In this document: in pieces, positions 1-11,329 of the stretch
How the letters are laid out: every line of letters starts with the position of its first letter
Position numbering within the stretch: the stretch's first letter is position 1
Assembly (NCBI GenBank): GCA_964017195.1
Contig: OZ024892.1
Span: forward strand, 14,850,071-14,914,070
Reading direction: 5' to 3'
Origin: Siderastrea radians
Lineage: Eukaryota > Cnidaria > Anthozoa > Scleractinia > Rhizangiidae
DNA length: 64,000 nucleotides
Position numbers and translations under genes: made by a program
The notes under the pieces: generated by a model
Database searches by the model: none
Seen by the model: the letters and a program-made list of their open reading frames with translations, nothing else
Told to the model about the DNA's origin: nothing

Positions 1-355
1 GAATCTCCCAGATAAACATGACTTTTGGCTATAAATGCCATGATTTTCCTATATGCAAGAAATTCTTCTTTTTAAAAATTCTTGTTTCGCCCCTGCCCAC
101 ATTTTATCACCTCTTTGGAAGTTAGAGAAGTTTACACATTTAAGTGACCCTCTAATAGGTCTGCAATTTCCTGTACTGATGAGACAAGAAGGCTGACAAG
201 ATCATGCTACAGTTGGAGCAGGAGAGTGTTGGTTTCAATAAGGGTTAGAGCCACCAAAGTGAAATTCTTCAAATTTCAGATCTCCAAAGGTTGGCATCTG
301 TGCAAATAAGCTTAGTATGTTGTAAGATCAGCGAAATGAGGTCAATGAAAATGGG
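1..355. other. intergenic, nothing recognised
   Basis: AT-rich non-coding sequence. I see no ORF, repeat or RNA signature before the foldback element that begins near 356. Confidence 0.5.
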
Positions 356-1198
356 GTGTTACAAAAATTAAGACCCTCCAAAACTATGACCTAAGAACCC
401 AGACACCATCTTAGTTCTTATGCTATGAAACCTAAGACCCCATCTTAGCTTTCGCATTACAAAAGCTAAGACCCCTCGTCTGTGTAAACTGTTGAAATTA
501 TGGGGTACACAACATTTCCATGTATAAAGGATTTACATCGCCTCTTTGCTATTGTTTTGCTTCTTGGGTCGACGGTTGTTTTGAACACTTTGCCATGCAA
601 TGTTTCAACAATATTTATAAAGGGCAACTTTTACGCAGATAAAACCCGAACAAAACCTACTACTAGGTACAAGGTACAAATCAGGCAGAAGTCCACTTCA
701 CACGGCATGTCCAAATTTTGTTGCTGACCAAGAATAGGGTCTTAGTTCCATACTACGAAAACTGAGACCCTTTGATTGCAGCCACTGAAAGTACATCACC
801 ACCTGGTGCTTCGAATACCACTTGCAACTTAATCGCATAGGTCCCTATTAAATAGGTTTCCACCAGTCTCTCTTTCTGCTCAGGTAAACCGGTAGTGAAG
901 CAAAAAGAAAACGCAATGGGGCAAAAAAAAACTGACTGCTGCATGATTTGCGCATGATGAACCGACTAGGCTGGTGGCTCCTCACATGCGCATCACATTT
1001 CCATGCTGCAACACTGCATGAAACATTGCATGGCAAAGTGTTCAAAACAACCATCTATCCTAAAACTTTTGAACATGTAAATGTTGTGTAACCCGTAATT
1101 TCGACAGTTTACATAGTCGGAGGGTCTTACTTTTCGTAGTACGAAAACTGAGATGGGTTCTGGGGTCTTAGTTTTTGAGGTCTTAGTTTTCGTAACAC
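356..1198. mobile_element. foldback/MITE-like element with long terminal inverted repeats
   Basis: The left end reads GTGTTACaAAAAtTAAGACC. The right end, read on the other strand, is GTGTTACGAAAACTAAGACC. The inverted match continues inwards for roughly 250 bases with gaps; both arms share the block TTTGAACACTTTGCCATGCA (left near 581, right near 1033 on the minus strand). The motif 'AAACTRAGACCC' recurs several times inside each arm and once near the centre (about 735-775). There is no transposase ORF; the short ORFs are arm sequence. I read it as a non-autonomous DNA transposon. No unambiguous target duplication was seen. Confidence 0.6.
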
Positions 1199-3300
1199 AC
1201 AGGAATGCGCCCTAATGAATCATCCATAATGATTCGTGTGATGATTCTATTGACTAATAGAACCATTCACAAATCATAACATGATGTGATCACGACAAAT
1301 GAAACCATATCATAATCAGAGCCATGATCTGTTGTGCATACATGGCATCATTTGTGGAATCATAACCCAGATTGTAATTATCATCTTTAGATATTGTAAT
1401 GATGTGCGGTTCCAGGAAATATTCATACTCACCTCACGGATGATCATTGGCAATCCTGAGCAAGGGTGGGGGCGGAGGAAGGGGGGGGGGGGTTGTCACA
1501 AAATAAATTTTAAAAGAAAAGGGTGATGCTCAACTGGAATTTTCAAATGGGTTGGAAGGTGGGGGTTAAAACAGAACAAAATGTCCTTGGGGTGTATAGA
1601 TATTTTCTGCACCGCACAATTTATAAAGAAGTACACTCTTTGAGATTCATTAATTTAAAGGCAAGAGTGTAGTATTGATTTTGGGTATATTCTTTAAAGT
1701 TAAGTGCACTTTAAGACAGTATTGTTTTTTGGATTGATAGTTTTAAATTGGTGTTTCACATTAATCACAGAATTAGTTTTATAGTAAATTTGTTGGAAAC
1801 AATGATCAGGTAAAGCTGTTACACTGTTAATGTCCTCTGTGGAAGTTTAGCTTGTTGACTTAATTAAAGTACTACATTCAGTGTCGCAGAAAATGGATTT
1901 GTCTCTTACTATAATATTGGTTCCGTAATGATTATATGGGTATTTGATGTTATACAAGTATGACTACAGTTTCTCTGTGTTGAGCATGTGCAGACCAAAT
2001 TAAATCTAACTATTTCATTTAAGTGCATGTGCTCAATGTGTGGTTCCAGAAAAAATCCATACCCTCCCCACAGAAGGGATTGGAATTTCCACGGGGGTGG
2101 GGGGGTCAAAGGCTCAGGAAAATCCTGAAGGGGGGGGGTGTTGTATCAATTTATATTATTTTTTCCAGACCGGTTCCATTATTCCTTTATGTTAAATTTT
2201 CTTTGTTTGCATTTTGTTTACCGATCGGCGGACGCAAACATTGATCTTGTTAACTGCACAAAAGTAGTATTTTCAAGGTGGTCAGGCTCGATTTCTGGTG
2301 CTACGAGAGTCCGGTCATTTTACCAAACAGCGGCTGATTAGCGAACAGCTCATGCTGTGGAAGACGAGTAAATTCCGTAAATTACACCAAGAATCTCTGT
2401 CACACATATTTAAGCAGATACGCCTGTCATTTGATTTTGAACTGTATCCGTCTCTGCAAGTAGCAGTGCAGACATTTACGTCGCATTTCTTCATGGTTGT
2501 TCGCTGGCGTGAAAACTATCGTTTGAACTGAATTATTGTGTCAACATTGAGCACAGTAATAATTCGGATTCAACACAAAACAGTTCTTGATCCCGCTAAG
2601 AGTAATTCTTGATCGAAAACTACATAAAAACACTGTAATAATTATAGTTCGGGAGACAAATATTATCTGTAAGAAATTTACGACTCAGGTACGGTACATA
2701 AATCAAAAATAAAAACATGCCCGTTTCACGGGTTTTGACTCAAACATTAAATATTTCGGCATGAAAGAAACCGGCAAAATTTCTTCGGTAGCAGTGGAAA
2801 ATCACATAGTCGTCATTACAATTGCATAAGCAAGTATAAAATAAAGTAAAAGGCATCCCAAGTATTAAAAGGGAAGTGTTTGATGGGAGCGCGTAACATG
2901 AACCATTGTTCAGATAAGTTTCAGAACATTCCCACGTGTGTGCTGAAATGTTTCCCAATGCATTCATGCTGCTTGTAACGTCTTTGGTACACCGAAATCT
3001 GACACAAAATGTTGTTTTGATTACAGTACTCATTTTTACCTTGGCAGCGTAACTTAGCGATTCTTACTCAACATTTATTTCTCAAGAGAACTTGTATTTT
3101 GTCAACTACTCGAATTATAAATTGAAGTGTTGCTGTTTCGTCAAGATAATGAAGCAGAATTGGTCGTAAATAGAATCTATCACGATATGCATGCACAACA
3201 ACATTTGACATGCGACGTAACTTCCGCTCATATATGCGAATTTACCAGAAAACGCAAGTAACCATCGAAATTTGGATTCTTAAACTATAGTTCAGCTAAT
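1199..3300. other. intergenic with truncated G-rich repeats
   Basis: No gene is recognised. Two pieces of a dispersed G-rich repeat lie at about 1425-1620 and 2036-2131, and a third copy at about 3330-3478 (separate entry). The small ORF at 2298-2531 has no recognised domain and no splice-supported context. Confidence 0.4.
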
Positions 3301-3329
3301 TTTTCGCTTTAAACAAGAAATAGAAATAT

Positions 3330-3478
3330 TTCCAGGGGGCATAGGAAAAAATTGGAATTTCCGGAGGGGGGGGGAGGGGAATAGCTTGTGGGCCGTTTTT
3401 GGAAAGTCCAGAGGGGAGGGGGGTCATATGAAAACTCCCTTCCGTGGGTGGGGTATGGATATTTTCTGGAACCACACA
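3330..3478. repeat. dispersed G-rich repeat, MITE-like
   Basis: This copy contains TTGGAATTTCC, then a poly-G block, and ends in TATTTTCTGGAACCACACA. The copy near 2036 begins with the inverse of that end (TGTGGTTCCAGAAAA) and runs into GGAATTTCC plus poly-G. The copy near 1425-1620 ends in ATATTTTCTGCACCGCACA. Shared inverted ends and G-rich cores in three places within 2 kb suggest one family of small non-autonomous elements. The class is not determinable. Confidence 0.45.
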
Positions 3479-3541
3479 ATACAGAAAAATGGTAGCCATA
3501 CTGAAAACCCACGAAAATGCCCAAATCTATTAATAACAGGC

Positions 3542-3885
3542 ATCATAACCATGATTCCTGTGGTTGTAAATCACGGTTATGATTCCAGACATGATTGAAC
3601 ACTCCAATATGCATCATAACCATGATTCCTGTGGTTGTAAATCATGGTTGTGATTCCAGACATGATTAACACCTCAATATGTATCACAACCATGATTCTT
3701 GTGGTTGTAAATCATGGTTATGATTCCAGACATGATTGAACACTCCAATATGCATCATAACCATGATTCCTGTGGTTGTAAATCACGGTTATGATTCCAG
3801 ACATGATTGAACACTCCAATATGCATCATAACCATGATTCCTGTGGTTGTAAATCATGGTTATGATTCCAGACATGATTTAACGT
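3542..3885. repeat. 71-bp tandem repeat, about five copies
   Basis: Copies begin near 3542, 3612, 3682, 3753 and 3824, giving periods of 70-71 bases. Each unit contains the dyad CATAACCATGATT ... AATCAYGGTTATG around a short TCCTGTGGTTGTA spacer, so each unit can fold into a hairpin. Copies 1, 4 and 5 are nearly identical; copy 3 is the most diverged. This is a minisatellite; no coding potential. Confidence 0.85.
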
Positions 3886-6259
3886 AAGTCTAAAAATCAT
3901 GATGATGATTTAAGAGAATAATAAAAATCATGCTATGATTGTTTGGGTACAGATCAAACCCTAATATGATTTGCTCTGATGCAAAGAGGACAATAGAATC
4001 ATCACAAGAATCATTGAGGATGATTCTTTAGTTTGAATTCCTGTGATATACACCCCAATGAAATGAGCCTTCAGATTTGGTGACTTGACGGTTGAACTTT
4101 TCTGCAACACCACTCTATTTAGGACCAGCATGGACTTAACCATAAACATACAAACGTACAAATAAAACCTTGACTTTAAACCTACAAAAGCTTACAATAA
4201 TGACATTAAGCTCAGCACACGTGCAACTTTGACAACCTTCCCTGTCGAATTTACACTTCTGAGATGTGTTTCAGGAATTATTTCAGAAAGTTGAACGTCT
4301 GGTCGATTGATAAATCAACTTACCCCGGTTCCGATGGAACTCATGTTGGCAAATCTTGCTCTAGACCGTTTCGGAAAGTACGAAAGTTTACAAAAAGATT
4401 TTATTTTCAAAATGGCTGCGAGGATTGACATGCGTAGTAATCTGCTAAGTCATTTATTCGTTCCCAGGGCTTTTGAGCTAAATGTTTTTTTCACTAACCC
4501 TCCCCTCCCTAGATAAAATTTTAGGTATGCTCCGACAATTTTATTGGCATGTGCCAATAGAACACGTTTCCATGCACGTGGGTATTCCATTGTTCTTTCC
4601 CATATTTGGGTGAAGTACCTGACTTCCGTCACGTGCATAATGGTAACACTTGACGTTGGAATACTACTTTAAATCGATAATTACTTAGCAATCGGGTCGA
4701 GCAGGTCTTCGAGCAGCCACCAAACAGGTTTGTTCCCTTGCTTTTCCTGATTTTTCGATTTAACGAAACTGCTTTATTTACATCCTCGGTATGGCCCAGC
4801 GGAACTGAATGAATTTTGCTCATTGGGTTTATTTCTGTACTGTAAATCTAACCTTTCCCTTTTTACTGCTCGCGGGAAATTTACATTCTGGTCCCCGCAT
4901 CTTTAAATATCAAATCCGGCTAATTTTACCGTGTCCTTGCATGCGAAATCTTGCGGTTGCATCTTCAATATCTGCAGATGTCTGGCCTGTAGATATTTTT
5001 GGCAGCTTCTACTAAATGCTGCTTTTAGTATTTTAAGCAGAAATTTTTGCGTGCAAGCTATATGTATAAAGCTTATAATAATGCTCTTGGCGTGAGCGTT
5101 CGATGTTGTCGAAACATCGCCCGGGACGCAATCATTCCTTTGTTTTTTTCTCCGAATTTACGATTGCAACCAAGCCCTAACATTGTCTGGTGAGTAAAAT
5201 ACCTCATTGGGCATAGAAACTTCAAAACCAGGTGATGGTATGAACCATTTTCGGGAAAGAGAAATATCCAGCCGGTAATTGGATCAGTTCTCGGGGATAT
5301 TTTGCCTTGCATTTCTTCTGAAGGGTCCGGAAGATAATCTTACATTTTTTCTGTAAAATACTCTAAAAATCGCACAGAAAAATTTTATTTTCGTGCATTG
5401 AATTTGCAAAATTTACTACTGACCTCCTTACCCCGTGAAAGAAAATATTTACGTGGATTTTGGAAGGTGCGGAACAAAAATCAAATTTCCTCCGCGTTCG
5501 ATCCAAGTGTCAAACCGCGAGAGACGAATGACAAGTACAAGTTGCAAAAAGAAAACTTGCCTTCTCGCACGCTATCAACGCATTATGACTTTTCCAACTT
5601 TTCTAATATGGCAAGTCTGCATTGAATGGAAAAGAAATTTTAGACATTTTCCGAAAGATTTCTAGTACTGGATATTCAGTGTTTCGGGCTGTTGCGAAAT
5701 CGCGTGAGTGCATTGTGAAGTGCTCTCACCGGGATGTTGTTTATTTCAGTCTGTGCAATTCATAAATAGAACGATATCAAAATTAGTTTCTCGTTTATTT
5801 ATACCGTAATTTTTACAGACTAATTTTGAAACGTGGAAAAGGTAATCCGTTCAACTCCTGTGATTAGAATCCTTGGAAGAACTGTAAACACATGATTGAA
5901 ATTGGTACCGTATGCATGAAATTCTCCCGGGAATTATCTGGGTTTGTTTACGTTTTTGCAGCGCACCGCTCGTTGCTGTTTCTTAAGCAAAATGAATAAA
6001 AGCTTTGCTTAAATTCGAGCAACTGCTTATCATCAGAAATGCAAGTTTAAGAAATGTTTTTTTTTTTTCGAATAATTCAAAACAATCGCGCAAATGTGTA
6101 GCGCGTAAACACAACTTCTAAATATGGTTTTGGCCATTTCGGTTCCCCTTTGTGTTGGTTTTGTTTCACGCACTTGATTGTGTAATACATGTTGTGCAAT
6201 CGAGTAATCAATAATAACTTCATTCTCTCAATGTTTCATTCACTTTGATCTGATTTCAG
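3886..6259. other. intergenic region upstream of the F-box gene
   Basis: Several short ORFs occur (for example 4307-4516 and 5398-5665) but none has a recognised domain or a convincing splice context. The promoter and any 5' untranslated exon of the F-box gene should lie in the 3' part, because a splice acceptor (CTGATTTCAG ending at 6259) precedes its start codon. I could not fix the position of the upstream exon. Confidence 0.4.
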
Positions 6260-6304
6260 GCATACTAGGAGTAGCTTCTCGCCTTTTGAACTTACTGAAT
6301 CACG

Positions 6305-9300
6305 ATGAAGACCCCAATAACCCCACGAACCCTGGAGCTGTTCCAGCAGCAAGGCAATGGTGTTCTAGATTTAATAGCCCCGGAAGTTTTCTATCAGATT
6401 ATGGTTTTTCTGCAGCCTAAAGACATCAGAGAGTGCATGTGTGTATCTAAGAAATGGAGGGTGAGTTGAAGCTTTATGTTTTCCTCTGCAAACATTTTAA
6501 ATCAATTTTCATCAACAGAACTTCTCACAGGGATGAATTTGAACCATTGCGTTTTTCCCAGACTTCGTCCTGAACAAAATACCTGTGAGTTTTGGTGGTG
6601 ATTGCTGGTTTTTAGAGCTATATCTTGTAGGATAGCAGAGAAGTATGTTCCATAGTTTCTAATAACGCCGACAATGGTCTTCCAAAATTCTTATTTTTCT
6701 CAGCTGTTTCTTCGATTTTGTGGAATATATTTCTCGAAAGCTAGCATTTGCTAATTTCAATTTGCGTTGAATTGGTGGAAAAGTGTCGTGCAAGTGACTT
6801 TTCAATGTACAAACGTACCATTAGATGTACAATTATTCAACAGGCGTTTCGTGTGATGCTTTTGACTTTTGTACCTTCAGCACGACCCGCACACGTAAAT
6901 GTCAACTTGATATACATAAATTGCGACTGCTAAGGTTGCATCATAAATTGTTTTGATCCTTCTGAATTCCCAAGAGTGTACAACGTCTGATTTGTCCTTT
7001 AGCTTCCTTTGTGCATACGAAAAAACAAAGCAAACAGGAAATAATAGACACATTAGAGCAGTAATCATCGCATTATCTCTTCAGATTTCCTGCTTGTAAC
7101 ATTCTCTTCTATCAATCTCAACCAGAACCTACGTCCCTGATTTTAATAATGTAACGTTCTGTTATCGCTTTGAAAAACAAGAAAAACGAAAACGTCAAAC
7201 GTGTGCTTTTTTTTTGACAGCCAAACCCAAGAAATCGCAATGTCGCCGGTTTTTGCGGCCGACGATGACACATAAACGGTAAATGTCGGTTTTCAGCAAT
7301 CTCCACTTGAGGCTCCGTTCTTGAAAAATGCCGGTATTTGCTGTTTACCATTCGACGGAAAGCATAATCGCTCCTAGGACCACAATGTTAACAAACATTT
7401 GAGACAATAAGGACAATTCTTCTCCCTCTCCCTGATATCAATGTTGCTTTGCCGCCAAAAAAAACCTAACCTGTTCCAGGCTCAGATAGTAGGGGACGCC
7501 ACGAAACTTAGAAAGGGGAGGCGGAAATAAGTCGCGCGTTTTTCGCACTCGTTTTCTCAATACGAGCTTTCCCCACCATCTCAGAGTCAAGAACAGGTTT
7601 AAAAAGCCTACATGAATCGCATATCGTCAGCTCTTTTAGACAACATTGAGTGAGGGGACGGTTAGGGATGGCCTTTCTGCGATCTTGTCTGTGTTTCCAC
7701 GCAGAATGACAGCAAATTGCGTTTGTCTATTTCTGTCCACGATTGCAGTTGTACGTTTTCTCGGGCTTTATAATAGGCCATAGCATACTGTGCGTGGCAC
7801 TGTCTGCTTGTTTTTGTTTCAATTTGACAAGAGAATAGTGTGGCTTTTCGTTAGTGAAATGTTTTGTGGCTCAAAAAAGCGCTAATTAATAAACCATCAT
7901 TTTGCTTTCAGTTGTTGTTGTCCACAAGCTATTTCTGGAGACACTACATGAACCATTCCTTCGACTTCAGTGATGACGATGACGAGCGATTGACAGGAAT
8001 GTTACACGAGCTTGGCAGCACCTGGTTTTTCGGCTGGGGCCATGGAACGGTTCAGGGTTTATCCGAGGGGGATTTGTTTGAAGAGTTCCCCAGGAGATGG
8101 AAATCCGGTATCATTCACCCGATCGGTCCAGATGTGCGCAGTAAAGTGGAAGATTATAAATCCATGTACGAAGCGCTGTATCTGCTACAGAAACTTCAGG
8201 ATGAAGTTAATGAACGGGAGATTGTTTACAGTAAGTAGCTTCTTTTTTCCTTGCTGTTTACTGAGAACAGTGAGACTTTCTCCAATGAGACTTTCTCCAA
8301 GTTGACTTTCTAAATTCTTCAAGATGAAACGCTAAAACTGCGTTTGCACCAAAGTAAGAGCGCGAGAATTCGCGATCTTAAGGTTAGAGGCCAAACGCGA
8401 AATGGGTAGAGGTTCAACTACTCTTCGATTCTGATTCGAATTTTAGCAGACTCAATCTCCTTGCAAGTTCACGAAAGTTGATAAGAGCGCTTGAGAGTTT
8501 CGTGCAAATGAGAGCTTCCATCGATATTCGTGAAAATTTAAACTTCTCGAAAGCGCATGCGAGTTTTGGCCAAAAGCAAGAATGCGAACCCTCTCATAAC
8601 AAGATATGTTCAATTTAATTGAAAGACGCCTTTCAGTTTTCATAGGTTGTTACTTGTGTAACATTTATCAAAACATTTCCGAAAATTTCGGTTGAGAGGT
8701 AAATGGAACAAGGTGTTTTTGTTCTTTCCAATGTGAAACTTCGAAATGAGCGAACTTCTGAAAAGGCACTTCCGTCTTTCCGAGCGAAATTCGTGCGCCA
8801 TTGAAAGTTTCCCGAATTCACACGAGTTCCAGGTCTTCTATGGCCACGTCTTTCGCCTCGACCAAAATAACGGGTTTTCCCTAAGATTAGGAGAATAATG
8901 TCCTCCAACCTTAAGAGCTTATGATGTCTATTTAGGCTACGATCTCGACCGCGGTAATAACCTTCGGTTACCGTTTGGGTTGGGATTGCCATGAAGGCTA
9001 TGGGGTTGTCTTCTGTTTCGTATTCGTATAGGGCCCCTTGCGGAATATACTGTATATTGTGGCCGGGGTTGGGGAAAGTACTGAAGTGTCTGTCGCGAAT
9101 TGGGGCGTAAAAACCAAATCAAGTGACCCCAGTCCTTTCGCATCATACCGAGGCGGGAGTATTCAGCCATACTGGCGCAGGATGGTGGGACGCGGCAGGA
9201 GGCGGGATTGTGTAGGCCTTTTTTTCCGGTTATTTGATAATCAGTGCAGTTTTGCTAAGATCCCCATACCACTGTTTCAGTCATGTTTCTAGGGAGGGGG

Positions 9301-11329
9301 ATTTTGATGAAGATGTTGACTTTGTCAGTTTACTTCACTATAGCAGTACGTGTGCCATGATCGCATAGGAAGACACCGCAGGAGCCGAGCACCGTGCCGA
9401 TACACGTACCACGGTCCCCCCGGCTGGCGGTATTCAGTGTACAGTAAGTGAACTACGCCTCAAGCACATTAAGAAGGGTGGGAGACATAACTTGGGTGGG
9501 AAGAGGTAAACAAGAGACTCCAAAATTAGGATTGGCTTAGGGACGGCAGCAATCTCTTGACCTGCTTTGGTGGGGTGGGGGGGGGGGGGGTCAGACACTA
9601 AACATTCCCTAGACTGGGTAGAGTTTGTAATCATTTAGACGGAAAACGGCAGAACGGTACAAAACGAAACGTAAATTGTAAACCATAAGTAGTGTTTTAG
9701 CATTCCAATCATAAGGATCGATAAATGTTAAATTAACCTGAGAATAGATTGCTCATGTAGTGCTTTTATAGGTATAGATGTGTTACCTATGAAAAGCAAC
9801 TTTTAAAGCGTGTTGTAAGAATTAACTTATTGCCTAGAGCAGCTAAAACTCCTTCAATTCTGTTCGAAGATTACACAATTCAACTCTCTTTATGATGTTT
9901 TTTTTTTCAAGTGCACAAAATGGCTGGAAATTTACCAAACCGCGAACTTGATCAAAAATCCATGTTTCTTTTGCGCGGCCTGTCACATCCGTACTGCGAC
10001 AACAAACTTCCAGGCAGCACAAAAGAACACGAAGACAGATCGAATCAAAGTGCTTTTGTCGTGAACACTCTAATATCTTAATTTTTTACTTCCGTCCTCA
10101 GCTGGTGCCCGAGAGAACAATGGCGAATGTCCGGTGGATGTGATATTGTTCCGTTGGGATCACGACAAACTGCCTTCCCAAGAACAGGTCATGGAGATAT
10201 TCCACTTCAACACGAGTCTTCAGTTAGACATCAGCTACGAGAGATCAGAGAAGAACTTCGCGGAGGAAAACGAACTTGAAAGCGTGTTCAAGTGTCGGAG
10301 ACAAGTGCCAAGCGAAAGCAGTTTCTTTGAGGCTTTACCCAAAGTCCTGGACGGGTATGTCTACGTTGTTGCTGTTTCGATCTTATGCTTTCTTTTCTAC
10401 AAAGCACGTGTTTTGTCGACTGTTCGGTAGAGGTTTTTTTCTTCTCCGCGCTTAAAATTCACCATCTTTCTTTATTTATCACCTATAGGGCACTTCGACA
10501 ATGCTGATCCTTGCAGTATGCAGGACGCGTGTCACCACGAACTCAGTAAATATGACCTATGCTCGCCACGAGTCTCCCAGTAGCTCAGTGGTAAGAGCTT
10601 CCGACCGGTGTACGGAAGGTCATGGGTTCGATTCCCATGGGGGACTTAGATTTTTTCTTTGTCCCACGCTCGCGACAAGTTGATTATTCCATCTTTTGTT
10701 AGTTTTCAGTTTGTTTGGATAGACCACAAGGCTTTAAGCGTGGAAAAAGAAAACACTATTCGCGTACAAAAAAGATAGCAGCACCACAAGAAAGAACTAC
10801 TCAGTAGCTGCCATTTGAATGGCGCTACTTTATTATTAACCGAGGTAACTGACACAACGCCAATTCACAACTAAAGCAAGCAAGCTGTTCTTTGGCAGTT
10901 GGAAATTGTTCCCAACAAACTGTCAATCAAAATACCAATGCTGTGGCGTGCAAAGTTGCAAATGTAGTGTCAGGGGCACAATTCAAATGAACATGACTCG
11001 AACTCAACTCGAATTCGAACTCATGGATTTCTTGATGCCAGTATTTCAATGACGTACTCAAAAATTTTAAGACGTTCACCTTGAATGTTGCAGAAGATCT
11101 GCTATGAACGGACGCCCAGTCCTTGCTCAACAATGTTCGTTATCGCGGATGTAATAATGTATTTAGCGGGGAAAATATTTGACGGTAACCTTATCTCTTT
11201 TCTTGTAGATTTATCAAAGTCTACGTGGATTACCAAGGACGCACGCATACTTACAGACCATGTCCAGTCTTCATTCTTTCCCAGCTCTCCCCTGGCTGGT
11301 GTGGAGGGCTATTGACAGGAATCTGGTAA
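6305..11329 (+). CDS. F-box domain protein, four coding exons
   Basis: Exons are 6305-6460, 7912-8230, 10102-10354 and 11209-11329. All junctions are GT-AG, the phases are compatible (0, 1, 2), and the 849 coding bases give a 282-residue protein ending in TAA. Donors are GTGAGT, GTAAGT and GTATGT; acceptors TTTCAG, CCTCAG and TTGTAG. The start ATG follows a 3' splice site at 6259, implying a 5' UTR exon. Residues about 19-65 form an F-box: IAPEVFYQIMVFLQPKD, then VSKKWR at the end of exon 1, continued in frame by LLLSTSYFWRHY in exon 2. F-box proteins normally bind Skp1 in SCF ubiquitin ligases. Exon 2 then has an acidic run (DDDDE) and a Trp/Gly-rich stretch (TWFFGWGHG). I do not recognise the C-terminal 200 residues, so substrate and subfamily are unknown. 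An additional small exon cannot be excluded in introns 2 or 3. Confidence 0.85.
8231..10101. other. intron 2 of the F-box gene
   Basis: This 1.87-kb intron contains an almost uninterrupted poly-G tract near 9574-9592 and short ORFs on both strands around 8937-9292 without recognisable domains. The part near 8450-8830 has repeated motifs such as CGAAANT and GAGCG, but I could not define a repeat unit. Confidence 0.5.
10572..10646 (+). pseudogene. tRNA-like sequence (Thr-GGU-like), possible SINE head
   Basis: Good internal pol III boxes are present: A box TAGCTCAGTGG (10581-10591) and B box GGTTCGATTCC (10625-10635). The acceptor stem GTCTCCC (10572-10578) pairs with GGGGGAC (10639-10645), the D stem GCTC pairs with GAGC, and the T stem ATGGG with CCCAT. 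Defects: two extra bases (AG) between acceptor stem and position 8, an A-A mismatch closing the anticodon stem, and C instead of U at position 33. The anticodon would be GGU (Thr), which is atypical for eukaryotes. It lies in intron 3 of the F-box gene, so a tRNA-derived SINE or tRNA pseudogene is likelier than a working tRNA. Confidence 0.65.

Noticed and set aside
500..1054. Three ORFs of 63-75 residues sharing VVLNTLPCNVS
   Set aside because: They are the two inverted arms of the foldback element read as protein, not genes.
3542..3885. CRISPR-like regularly spaced repeat
   Set aside because: Units are contiguous with no unique spacers and the context is eukaryotic; it is a minisatellite.
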